From CAILZL01 sp963748005 (GTDB taxonomy: Bacteria; Pseudomonadota; Gammaproteobacteria; Steroidobacterales; Steroidobacteraceae), in assembly GCA_963748005.1 (NCBI GenBank), contig CAVVHH010000002.1, positions 1,860,001 to 1,924,000 of the forward strand: DNA of 64,000 nt, read 5' to 3'. The notes beneath the pieces were generated by a model. The model searched no databases. It saw only the letters and a program-made list of their open reading frames with translations, and was not told the DNA's origin. This document shows positions 16,531 through 24,754 of this stretch, piece by piece; position 1 is the stretch's first letter, and every line of letters starts with the position of its first letter. Position numbers and translations under genes: made by a program.

Positions 16531-16812
16531 ATGAAGTTCGTATGGATTGCTGTTGTATTCGGTCCGATAGCTTTGGGCGGGTGTGCGAATGCAGAAATGC
16601 TTAAAAGGCAAGCCATTGAAGAGGCGAAAGCCGAGTGCTTTAAGCGCGGGAAGCAATTCGCTCTGACGGAGGCTGAAGCAAAAGACGGCAGGTTTACCTC
16701 TTCAACTATGGTTAAAGGGGTATGTATAGATTCTTCAGACCCACGTTATGTGTCGCACGACACCTCGAGTGGGAGCGCTCAAACTTCTTCTTCAGCCAAT
16801 ACGGCTCCATGA
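16531..16812 (+). CDS. Integron cassette 3: unknown small lipoprotein
   Basis: The ATG at 16531 is preceded by AGGAGC and opens a lipoprotein signal (FVWIAVVFGPIALGGC, Cys17). The 93-residue product then has a Lys/Glu/Ala-rich helix with one Cys (EEAKAECFKRGKQF), a conserved-looking KGVCIDSSDPRY segment with a second Cys, and a Ser/Thr-rich low-complexity tail. The two mature cysteines could form a disulfide. I do not recognise a family. It is the second cassette in this array to encode an envelope lipoprotein. Confidence 0.75.
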   Translation: MKFVWIAVVFGPIALGGCANAEMLKRQAIEEAKAECFKRGKQFALTEAEAKDGRFTSSTMVKGVCIDSSDPRYVSHDTSSGSAQTSSSANTAP

Positions 16813-16876
16813 TGCTGTTCTTCGCTCCAGCCAAATTTTCTTGCGGAAACGGCAAGGGAAAATCGGATTGTGTTCT

Positions 16877-16966
16877 GCCCAACAAGCCAATCAAGTTCAC
16901 TCCCTTCGGTCGTCCGACCGCTCAATCGCTACGCTCTCTCGCGTCGGCTTATCAGCAGCGTTGGGC
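16877..16966 (+). other. attC site of cassette 3 (end of the array)
   Basis: R'' GCCCAAC (16877-16883) is the exact complement of the cassette's own start, and R' is GTTGGGC (16960-16966). AAGCC on the left pairs with GGCTT on the right. Length is 90 bases. No further attC was found downstream, so this is the distal edge of the array. Confidence 0.85.
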
Positions 16967-16998
16967 CTCAACGCGGCCTCGCCGATAGCGCCGCATCA

Positions 16999-17448
16999 AT
17001 GTCGGAGAAGCCATTGTTATCGTACCTAGAGAAGTTCGAGGGAATCATTACCCGCACTTTGCTGGTCCTGATGGCTGGCGTGGTGCTGCTCGCCACCATC
17101 GAGTTGGCGTGGATCCTGGTTCAGGACGCGCTCACCCCGCCCATGTTCCTGTTGGACATCCACGAATTGCTGGAGCTGTTCGGCCTGTTTCTGCTGGTGC
17201 TCGTCGGAATCGAGCTGATGCACTCGGTAAAAACGTACATCGTTCGCCGGGAGTTTCACCTCGAGACGGTAGTCACAGTGGCGATTATTGCGGTGGCCCG
17301 CAAGATTATCGTCCTGGAACCGAAAGAACTGCCGGAGGGAGCCCTGTTGGGCATTGCCGTCTTGGTGCTTGCGCTGGCTCTGGCCTTCTATGTGATCCGG
17401 CGCAGTCGTAAGGAACACGCCGATTCTGATCTGGAGAGCAAGCGATGA
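16999..17448 (+). CDS. PsiE-family inner-membrane protein
   Basis: Starting at ATG 16999 the protein has 149 residues and four hydrophobic segments, with DIHELLELFGLFLLVLVGIEL and FHLETVVTVAIIAVARKIIV between them. These match the phosphate-starvation-inducible PsiE family. Its molecular function is not established. The stop overlaps the terC start by four bases, so the two are co-translated. It begins 33 bases beyond the last attC and has no attC of its own, so it is probably backbone rather than a cassette. Confidence 0.85.
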   Translation: MSEKPLLSYLEKFEGIITRTLLVLMAGVVLLATIELAWILVQDALTPPMFLLDIHELLELFGLFLLVLVGIELMHSVKTYIVRREFHLETVVTVAIIAVARKIIVLEPKELPEGALLGIAVLVLALALAFYVIRRSRKEHADSDLESKR

Positions 17449-18422
17449 TCATCGAATCCACCGGGACCCCAACTCTGTATCTCGGATTCACGCTGCTCGT
17501 CATCATCTTGCTAGCGGTGGACTTCTTTGTGCTCAAGGCCCGGGGCGCCCACCGGGTGAGCGCCAGGGAAGCGGCCGGGTGGTCAGTGGTGTGGATCGCC
17601 ATCGCGTTGGCCTTCTGCGGTTGGTTCTGGTGGTATCTCGATGGGCGCTTCGGGCGAGAGCTGGCCAACGAAAAGGCACTCGAATACCTCACCGGCTACG
17701 TCATTGAAAAGTCGCTTGCCGTGGACAACGTCTTCGTCTGGATCACGCTTTTCAACTTCTTCGCGGTGCCCACGGAGTTCCAAAAGCGAGTGCTGCTCTA
17801 CGGTGTCCTCGGCGCCATCGTCATGCGCGCCGCCCTGATCTACGTTGGGGCGCTGCTGCTCGTCGAGTTTCACTGGATTCTCTATATCTTTGGCTTGTTC
17901 CTGTTGCTCACCGGCATCAAGATGCTGATATTCGCCAATCACGAGCCCGATCTGGAGAAGAACCCAATCCTGCGCTGGATGCGTGGCCACATGAACATTA
18001 CCAACGAGTACCACGGGGAGAAGTTCTTCGTCTTGAAGCAGGGCATGCGCTACGTCACACCTATGTTCGTAGTGCTGGTGCTGGTGGAGGCGACCGACCT
18101 CATCTTCGCGGTCGACTCTATTCCTGCGATCTTTGCTGTGACCAGCGACCCGTTCATCGTCTTCACCTCCAACATCTTCGCCATCCTGGGACTGCGTGCC
18201 ATGTATTTCCTGCTCGTCGATATGACGGAGCGCTTCCACCTGCTCAAGTGCGGGCTGGCGGTAATCCTGATGTTCATCGGGGTGAAAATGCTGCTGCTCG
18301 ACGTCTACAAAGTTCCTGTGGGGATCGCCCTGGGAATGGTCGGATTGATCTTGTCGGCGTCGGTAGCGGCAAGCCTAGTCGTCTCCCGCCGCTCCGGCCA
18401 GGGAGCAGAGAACCGGCGCTGA
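17445..18422 (+). CDS. TerC/Alx-family integral membrane protein
   Basis: The 325 residues form about nine membrane helices with the TerC signatures EKSLAVDNVFVW (near residue 88) and VEATDLIFAVDSIPAIFAVT (near residue 213). The acidic residues in these helices are thought to bind metal ions; relatives (Alx, TerC) handle Mn2+ or confer tellurite resistance. It is coupled to the PsiE gene upstream through ATGA. The pairing suggests an ion- or stress-related membrane function, which is inference. Confidence 0.93.
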   Translation: MIIESTGTPTLYLGFTLLVIILLAVDFFVLKARGAHRVSAREAAGWSVVWIAIALAFCGWFWWYLDGRFGRELANEKALEYLTGYVIEKSLAVDNVFVWITLFNFFAVPTEFQKRVLLYGVLGAIVMRAALIYVGALLLVEFHWILYIFGLFLLLTGIKMLIFANHEPDLEKNPILRWMRGHMNITNEYHGEKFFVLKQGMRYVTPMFVVLVLVEATDLIFAVDSIPAIFAVTSDPFIVFTSNIFAILGLRAMYFLLVDMTERFHLLKCGLAVILMFIGVKMLLLDVYKVPVGIALGMVGLILSASVAASLVVSRRSGQGAENRR

Positions 18423-18485
18423 CGGACAACGCACATTTTCCCCGCAGTGCCACACGCGGTGCCCGGCACCAAAGAGGAACAGACA

Positions 18486-19634
18486 ATGTCCAAGTGGGCT
18501 TTTCGCGCTGCGCTTGCAGGGGCAGTGGGGGTGGTAATAGCTGCTACCGTCGTTTGGTCGCAGATCGCTCCTCCCGGCGCTCCGCCGCCTGAGCTTTATC
18601 GTCTTGCCTCGGAGCAGACGATCCCCGTCAATGGCAAGGGCGGATCGAACATCATGGGGCCTTATGTTCTGGCGAAGGACTGGCCGCAGATCCCGGGCGG
18701 CCGGAAGATCGATTCCGGTCCTGCGATTTATGCGGAATCGCCGGATCGAATCTACGTCGGCACGCGCGGCACAAGGGCACCGTACCAGGTTCAGGTTGGC
18801 TGGCAAAGGCAGACGATCAAGCAGTGGTTCAGAATGCCGGACAGCAGCCTGGACGTGAAGCACGACTTCATCCTCAACGTGTTCGATCGCCAGGGAAAAC
18901 TGATCGAGCACTGGAAGCAATACGACACCCAGTTTCCGATCAACACGGTGCAGCGCTGGCATGTGAATGTGAACGATCCGAACAAGTACCACTACATCAC
19001 GGGATCCCATATCGTCGTGCTGTCCCATGATGGACAGAAAATCATCAAGGACATCTCGCCGGCAGACGTGCCAACGAAACCCACTGAACGGGCTTTCTCG
19101 CCTGAGGGCATTGCCTTCCTTGCAGACGGTGGCTTCTGGGTGACTTCACACGACCGGGTGATCAGATTCTCCAGGGACTTCAAGTACGTATCCCAATTCG
19201 GTTCGGCGGGCAGCGCTCCTGACCAGATGCTGGGCCTGCATGACCTCGTTTACGATAGTGTTGGCCATCGTTTTTATATTTGCGATCAGTATGCGCATCG
19301 AGTTGTGGTTTACGACGATAACGGCAAGCTTGTCGATGTCTGGCCGAACATCATCAGTCCTTCCGCCATACGCATGACGAAAGATCGCAAGTACGTATGG
19401 GTCGGTGACATCTACGCTCCCCGGTTCTACAAGTTCGATCTTGAAGGACACATGATCACGTCGTTCGGGACGTGGGGCATCGCGGACGGTGCCATCAGTG
19501 GCATTCACGACTTCGATGTGGATTCGGAGGGCAACCTGTACGTGGCCAACCACGACATTCAGGCGTCCCAGAAATTCATACCACTGAAGGATGGCAATAA
19601 AGAACAGATCATCGGGCCGCTGCTGCCGCGGTAA
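18486..19634 (+). CDS. NHL-type beta-propeller protein, membrane-anchored or exported
   Basis: The ATG at 18486, after AGAGGAA, gives 382 residues that begin with a hydrophobic signal/anchor (ALAGAVGVVIAATVVW). The rest has repeated blades of the NHL/YVTN type, for example SPEGIAFLADGGFWVTSHDRV, DQYAHRVVVYDDNGKL and KYVWVGDIYAPRFYKFD. Such six-bladed propellers include lyases and binding proteins. No catalytic set is clear to me, so the function is open. A strong terminator follows. Confidence 0.8.
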   Translation: MSKWAFRAALAGAVGVVIAATVVWSQIAPPGAPPPELYRLASEQTIPVNGKGGSNIMGPYVLAKDWPQIPGGRKIDSGPAIYAESPDRIYVGTRGTRAPYQVQVGWQRQTIKQWFRMPDSSLDVKHDFILNVFDRQGKLIEHWKQYDTQFPINTVQRWHVNVNDPNKYHYITGSHIVVLSHDGQKIIKDISPADVPTKPTERAFSPEGIAFLADGGFWVTSHDRVIRFSRDFKYVSQFGSAGSAPDQMLGLHDLVYDSVGHRFYICDQYAHRVVVYDDNGKLVDVWPNIISPSAIRMTKDRKYVWVGDIYAPRFYKFDLEGHMITSFGTWGIADGAISGIHDFDVDSEGNLYVANHDIQASQKFIPLKDGNKEQIIGPLLPR

Positions 19635-19663
19635 AACGCCGGGACGTGCGGGCGACTCAAATA

Positions 19664-19694
19664 AAAAGGGGCTCTTTCGAGCCCCTTCCTTTTC
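19664..19694. terminator. Bidirectional Rho-independent terminator
   Basis: AAGGGGCTC, a four-base loop and GAGCCCCTT, flanked by A-rich and T-rich runs, separate the convergent propeller gene and the Tat-exported gene. Confidence 0.85.
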
Positions 19695-19711
19695 CATATC
19701 AGTGGAAGTTC

Positions 19712-20942
19712 TTAAATTTCAGCCGGTATGTTGTCGTTGGAACGGTCCTGATACATCTGGCGGCCGAAGATTGCGCCGCCGTTGTCCGAGGCTGTCCATT
19801 GGCCGTTTCTGTACAGCAGCACCACCATGTACACGCCCTTGTTGGCCAGCGAACCGTCTTCGATGAAGCGATTGTTGCCCGACACCGCGTGCGCCTTTTC
19901 CATGTTCGCCGCCAGAACGCGTGTGTCGTGCCACTCCAGCGTCTCGAAGAATTTGCCGACGGTGCCACCTGACACGCTGCGGAACCGGTTATCGCCATTG
20001 GCGCTTTCCGCTGCCGAGGGCGGATTGGCCGCGGCTGCAGCGGCGGCGGGTGTGCCCGGCACCGGGTCACCCATCGACTCGCGCAGACGGCTCTTCACGC
20101 CCTTGATCTTGTACGCATCCATGGTCGATGCGCCGGGTCTGCCCACGAAGGTGAAGGAGTACGAACCGATGGTCACGCCGGCCCACTTGCCCGGATTTGG
20201 CAGATCGATGGAAGTGAAGTTTTCGTTCAAGCCACGATATTTGCGACCCAGGTTGTTATTGCGGTAGCTGTCATGGATGGAGCGTTCGGCGAACTGCACG
20301 GCGTCATGCTGCATGTGCAACTGATCGGCGGGACGGAAGATGGTGGACATGTATTCGATGCCCCACTTGCCGTCGTTGTTGGTCATGCCATAGATGCCGT
20401 GCACGCCTTGCAGCTTCTTGCCGGCGGCGTCGAAGCGGGTGTACTTGATGGCGACGCCTGCGCCCACCGGCGTGTACACCAGCAGCTCCATGCCATCGAT
20501 GATTTCGTAAGAGCCCTTGCGAATCTTGTTGGGGCCCTTGCCCGTGGTGTTCAAGGAAGCCGGCGGATTGGCCAGGAATTCTTCCTTGCTTTTGATGACC
20601 ACGGTGTCGATGCCTTCGTAGGTGACGAAGGGATAGTGAAACAGCTTCGCCAGCGCATTGATGTCGCGCTTGGCCAGCGCCGCCATGTACTGCGTGGCCA
20701 GGGTCATCGCTGCCGGCACTGACGATTCGTACGTCACGGGGAACCGGCTATCCAGCTCTGCATTCGGTTTAAGTCCCGCCGGCCTCTCCGGGTCCTTGAC
20801 CTCAGCTTGCTGCGCCTGCGCCATGCTTGGCTGCAATTGCTACGGCACCCGCCACGCCGGCTGCTGCCGCAACAGTCATGAAACTACGACGATCCGAATT
20901 GACTTCGATCGCGCTCTCTTCGCTTTCGCCCGGATTGGCCAT
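19712..20942 (-). pseudogene. Tat-exported NTF2-like protein gene with a frameshift in the signal region
   Basis: The main frame from 20836 down encodes 374 residues with an NTF2/SnoaL-like part (MTLATQYMAALAKRDINALAKL). It has no signal and no plausible start. Just upstream, in another frame, an ATG at 20942 preceded by AGAGGAG encodes a Tat leader (SDRRSFMTVAAAAGVAGAVAIAA). The frames join if one base is skipped near 20840. The leader frame alone stops after about 45 codons. Either the gene has a recent frameshift or the base is a sequencing error. The Ala/Pro-rich linker near the middle and C-terminal RSNDNIPAEI are intact. The function is unknown; it lies just after the amidohydrolase. 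Confidence 0.7.
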
Positions 20943-20990
20943 ATGAGGTCTCCTCTGTAATAGGTCTGTTTAGTCTGGATATGTGTACAT

Positions 20991-22170
20991 CTAGGCGCGC
21001 GGCGCGCGCTTGCCGCCAAGCAGGGTGTCGCTGGGGAAGAGTTTCTGGTTGCCCGTGCGCGTGCCTTTGAAGGTGTCGACGAATTCGAACGTGCCTTCGC
21101 GCAGTTCGAGTATTGCGATGTCAGCCGGCGCGCCAACCTTGAGCGTGCCTTTGTCTTTGAACACCGGGAAAACGCGCGAGGCATTGATGGTTGCGCATGC
21201 AACCACCTGATCGAGGCGTCATGCCGCTGTTGAGCAGCTTCGACATGACGTTCGGCAAGTCCACGACGCCCGTGGTGCGGCTGGTGGTGTTGCCATCGGT
21301 GGAGATGGTGTCTGGAAGAAAGCCCGCCTTCATCAGGCCGTCGACCATGTCCCATCTGACATGGCCGCGTCCGTTGGCGCAGTCGAACCATACGCCGCGT
21401 TTCCTGGCGGCCAGCGCTTCCTGTATCACCTGCCCGTTGTCATCCAGCATGGCATGTGGCGGTGGCGCGTAGATGTGGCTGAGGATGTCGCCGCGCTTGA
21501 GCAAGTCGATCAGCTTGCCCAGCGGCGAGGCTGTCTGGCCCATGTGCACCATCACCGGCAGATTGAAGGACGTCGCCACTTCCTGCGCGCGTTTGAGCAC
21601 TTCAACATCGTTGTCGCCGACGATGTCTTTCGACAAACGGGCCTTGACCCCGACGATGACATCGCGATGGCGCGCAATGGCGTCCTTGGCCGCGGCGACA
21701 TCGGCGCGGGTGAGATCCGTAACGCTGTTGACGATGCCCATGCGATCGATGTTGACCAGCAGGCGGGCCAGCTGTGGCGCTGCCTTCGCGACCGCCACCG
21801 CTTCGTCGATTTTATCGGCGCCCTGCGATCCGGCATCGATCCAGCCGGTGACGCCGTCCGAAAGACCCACCTTCGGGCCGTCGTTGTCCCGTGCATAGTG
21901 GGTGTGAATATCGAGCAGCCCCGGCACTACGATCTTGCCCGTGGCATCGAGGATCTCGGCATCTCCAGCCGCAATGTTGGCCTTGATGGCGGCAATGCGG
22001 CCTCCGGCAATCGCCACGTCAAGGATGGCATTGATCTTCCGCGAGGGATCGACCACGCGCCCGCCCTTCACGATCAGGTCGTAGGTCGCCGCGAGCGCCG
22101 TCACCCCGCAGGCAAACATCAAACCACCCGCGGCGGTGGCCGAGTACACAAATTCGCGCCGGTTCATCAT
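20991..22170 (-). pseudogene. Tat-exported amidohydrolase/deacetylase-family gene with one frameshift
   Basis: The frame from 22170 opens with a Tat-like leader (NRREFVYSATAAGG). It has the amidohydrolase metal site DIHTHY, a candidate carboxylated lysine in VGVKARLS, and further ligands in VMVHMGQT, ILSHIY and ISTDGN. Near 21215 one extra C in ACGCCTCGATC switches the frame, and the true C terminus (VVACATINASRVFP to GGKRAPRA) continues in the frame ending at 20991. Correcting that base gives about 393 residues, the normal length for the EF_0837/AHA_3915 type. As read it would be truncated by a garbled tail. It probably forms an operon with the Tat-exported gene 48 bases downstream. Confidence 0.8.
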
Positions 22171-22718
22171 GGTCTCACCCTTTTCGCTTCTGCATCGGGG
22201 TAACGTACGCCGATGAGATCCGCTGGCATGAAAATGGTGGAAGCCATCTGCAACGCCCAGCGTCCATCACCAGCGGGTTAGCATTGATCGTCTTTGGCAT
22301 GTGTTGGCGAGGCGAAGATCTTCCAGCCGTTCGCGCAGCAGCATGAGCGACTGCAGGCCGATTGACGGATATTCCCGATATTCCCCTCGAACCCACCCGC
22401 GCGACGAATCGTTACGCTGTTAAATGAAATACTTATATTTGCCGTCGAGTCTCGACTGAAAACTCGACCGAATCAACTCGGCTGAAGATAGCCCTTGTAG
22501 CTGTCATTTGGCTGTCGGTATGGAGTCCGGAACGTCATGAGGGGTCTTCCGTCACGGCTGGTCCGAGCGCTGCCGAGACGCACAGTCAGTGACCTGCAGG
22601 CGGTATTCCTGCCCGAACAGTAGTGGCGGATCGGTCTTTAATGGTTATGCTCTTTACTAGCGGCTCGAGTAGAACGTTATTTGTTTCATAACTGCGGATC
22701 TGTAACGGAGAAAACAAT
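22171..22718. other. Intergenic region, 548 bases, no gene recognised
   Basis: It lies between the amidohydrolase start and a small membrane-protein gene. I found no open frame with a ribosome binding site and protein-like composition, and no clear RNA gene. The left end must hold the amidohydrolase promoter. Confidence 0.4.
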
Positions 22719-22889
22719 ATGGCGGCCTATATGCCGGTGATGGTTTGGGTGATTTGCGCGATCATTTGCTGCTGCATAGCCAAAGAAAGAAACATCAAGC
22801 CCAGTTTGTTCTGGACACTGGTTGTTGTTTTCCTGGGGCCGCTCGCTATTCCACTGCTGTTTCTTGCAAAATCAGAACCGGGAATTTAA
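22719..22889 (+). CDS. Small two-helix membrane protein
   Basis: The 56-codon frame begins with ATG nine bases after GGAG. It encodes two hydrophobic helices: PVMVWVICAIICCCIA, with three consecutive cysteines, and FWTLVVVFLGPLAIPLLFLA. They are joined by a basic loop (KERNIKPSL) and followed by a short polar tail. The good ribosome binding site and clean hairpin-membrane pattern argue for a real gene, but no family is recognised. It stands alone, with a repeat element 46 bases after its stop. Confidence 0.55.
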   Translation: MAAYMPVMVWVICAIICCCIAKERNIKPSLFWTLVVVFLGPLAIPLLFLAKSEPGI

Positions 22890-23247
22890 GCCAGCTAGTG
22901 GACTGTAACGACTGATCTTGTACCGTGCATTTTTTGCCCCCACCCTGACCCTCCCCCGCGCGAGGCACTCAAGGGAGGGGATAAATCTGATTTCCTCCCC
23001 TGCGTAGCGGGGGAGGGTCAGGGTGGGGGCGGTATCGAATTGGTTGTTGCGTCCACCAGGGAACGACAAGCAGGTCTCAAGTGCTTCGTGTCAGCCAGCC
23101 GATCCGCGAACCCGCGCAGGAAATCCACGAGTGGATGGTCGAGCGTATTGAGGGCTGCGAGCAGGCGGTGGCTGCATGACGCCTGACATATTTGATCCAG
23201 CGTTAGTGGGTGGGCGTCAGGCGCCGAAAATCATAAGGACTGGACCG
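22890..23247. other. Intergenic stretch with a repeat and a possible gene remnant
   Basis: It contains the 95-base repeat at 22936-23030. From about 23080 a plus-strand frame reads QPIREPAQEIHEWMVERIEG and stops at 23177-23179. That looks like the C-terminal end of a lost protein, but it is too short to identify. Confidence 0.35.
22936..23030. repeat. Palindromic repeat element with perfect 22-bp terminal arms
   Basis: The outer arms (22936-22957 and 23009-23030) are exact inverted copies built from CCCCCACCCTGACCCTCCCCC-type sequence. They enclose shorter GAGGGGA/TCCCCTC-like pairs. It could fold into one long hairpin and is of the REP/MITE kind. The element at 11134-11231 shares the CACCCTGACCCTC core. 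Confidence 0.75.
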
Positions 23248-23715
23248 GTGAACAAGCGGTTTGATATTCGTCTGGATGATCTGCAAGGACCTGCAATCAT
23301 TGCTCTTTTGAAAGAGCATCTTCGTTCCCTGGAGCCCACAGCACCGCCGGAAAGTCGCCACGCCCTTGATCTCAGCGGTCTCAGAAAGCCGGAAGTGACA
23401 TTCTGGAGTGTCTGGGCGGGCGCGGATCTAGCGGGTTGTGGCGCACTGCTGAAACTGGATGGGCGACATGCCGAGATCAAGTCCATGCGTACGGCCGCAA
23501 CTTTTCTGAGACAAGGCGTAGCCTCGCAACTTCTGCGACACATGGTGGCAGAGGCGAGGCGGGCCGGTTATAACAGGCTGAGCCTGGAAACTGGGTCGAT
23601 GGGTTTCTTTGCACCGGCCAGGTGTCTGTACGAGAAGTTCGGATTCGTGGAGTGCAGCCCTTTCGCTGCATATGTCGAGGATCCCAACAGCGTATTCATG
23701 ACACTGGAGTTGTAG
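23248..23715 (+). CDS. GNAT-family N-acetyltransferase
   Basis: I prefer the GTG at 23248, eight bases after AAGGA, which gives 155 residues and the usual N terminus (FDIRLDDLQGPAIIALLKEHL). An in-frame ATG at 23176 would add 24 residues without homology-like character. The acetyl-CoA-binding core is visible in EIKSMRTAATFLRQGVASQLL, with the R/Q-x-x-G-x-G/A type loop, and the fold continues through LSLETGSMGFF and YEKFGFVECSPF. It transfers an acetyl group to an unknown small molecule or protein. Confidence 0.88.
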   Translation: MNKRFDIRLDDLQGPAIIALLKEHLRSLEPTAPPESRHALDLSGLRKPEVTFWSVWAGADLAGCGALLKLDGRHAEIKSMRTAATFLRQGVASQLLRHMVAEARRAGYNRLSLETGSMGFFAPARCLYEKFGFVECSPFAAYVEDPNSVFMTLEL

Positions 23716-23867
23716 GGCAGTGCGCAGGCTGACACCTGAATCAGTTTCGGTGCGCGCTGCCCCTGAACCGCTGGGTGCACATATACGCTCTGCTCGCGCT
23801 TGTCCTGACTACCCCAATCGGAGTCCGGGTAAACCGGGCCACGACTCGCATGTGAAACGTTAGTGGT

Positions 23868-24230
23868 ATGAACCCCAGACAGATCATTGTTGTACTACTG
23901 GTCTATGCGGCTGTGGTCAGCGGCCTGCTGACCTATCTGGACCTCAACGATATCGCCGAGCCAGAGTGGCTTGCCGTCGTTACAACCGTCTTGTCTACGC
24001 TGCTCATATTCTGGTGGTACTGGTCAGACAGTACGGGTCGTGCATATCGTCGTTCGCTGCTACTCAACGTTGCCGTTGTCGCACTTACCTTCGTTGCCAT
24101 CCCGTATTACCTGGCGCGCAGTCGGGTAACAGGCGAGCGCTTCCCGGCATTCGCGAGGCTCCTCGGGTTTGTTGCGCTCACATTGCTGGCGCTGTTTGCA
24201 GGAGGACTGTCCGGTGCGTTGCTCAGTTAA
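23868..24230 (+). CDS. Hypothetical four-helix inner-membrane protein
   Basis: The 120 residues contain four hydrophobic segments (about residues 5-23, 35-52, 64-80 and 96-118). A short charged loop SDSTGRAYRRS and a basic segment ARSRVTGERF lie between them. No signature residues are visible. It stands alone between the GNAT gene and a repeat hairpin. The function is unknown. Confidence 0.7.
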   Translation: MNPRQIIVVLLVYAAVVSGLLTYLDLNDIAEPEWLAVVTTVLSTLLIFWWYWSDSTGRAYRRSLLLNVAVVALTFVAIPYYLARSRVTGERFPAFARLLGFVALTLLALFAGGLSGALLS

Positions 24231-24279
24231 CGAGCGGCTTTCAATACAGGTGCATCCAGTAAGAAAATGATTCAGCTGG

Positions 24280-24299
24280 GTTCCCGCCTGCGCGGGAAC
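24280..24299. repeat. REP-like hairpin
   Basis: GTTCCCGC and GCGGGAAC enclose a four-base loop. The motif is a widespread intergenic palindrome of proteobacteria, here between two small genes. Confidence 0.6.
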
Positions 24300-24338
24300 G
24301 ACGGGAAGCGGACTTCATTCAGAGGATTGTCAGAGCGT

Positions 24339-24671
24339 ATGTCGATATACAAGCACGCATTCGTGATTGACGATACCTCGTCGGAGCAGCGTCTGTTGCA
24401 GGCGGCAGAAGCGCTCGATCGGTGCGAGGACATCGTCGTGCTGGACGGCGTCGTTGCCCTGCGTCCAACACCGACGGCAATATTTTGTGAAGTTGTTGAC
24501 CCAATGCCGAACTCGCATCGCTGTGCTGAAGAGTTCAGGGTTCTCATTGAAAATGCCGAACGTGGCCTCGCCGGCTCGAAGTTTGCGAGTTTTCTGCCAC
24601 GCAGACCTCATCGGTGGCTGGTCGTGAATGGCTATGGCACTGGAGCGGTGATCTTGTGGCCTGTGCCTTAA
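24339..24671 (+). CDS. Hypothetical protein, 110 residues
   Basis: The ATG at 24339 avoids reading through the REP hairpin, which an earlier in-frame start would include. The product is soluble. It has a VIDDTSSEQRLLQAAEALD helix, a beta-rich centre (DIVVLDGVVALRPTPTAIFCEV) and a C-terminal HRWLVVNGYGTGAVILWP segment. I do not recognise a family. Its 3' part overlaps the long open frame in which the next gene lies. Confidence 0.5.
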   Translation: MSIYKHAFVIDDTSSEQRLLQAAEALDRCEDIVVLDGVVALRPTPTAIFCEVVDPMPNSHRCAEEFRVLIENAERGLAGSKFASFLPRRPHRWLVVNGYGTGAVILWPVP

Positions 24672-24754
24672 TAGCCGAATGGACGTCCGCGGCGCTCACG
24701 CGACGTGTTGGCTTCAAAAACTGTGCTTTCGCGCATTCATCGAAGAGCAACTAC

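Noticed and set aside
16999..19634. PsiE, TerC and propeller genes as further integron cassettes
   Set aside because: No GTTRRRY/RYYYAAC pair or hairpin was found after any of these genes.
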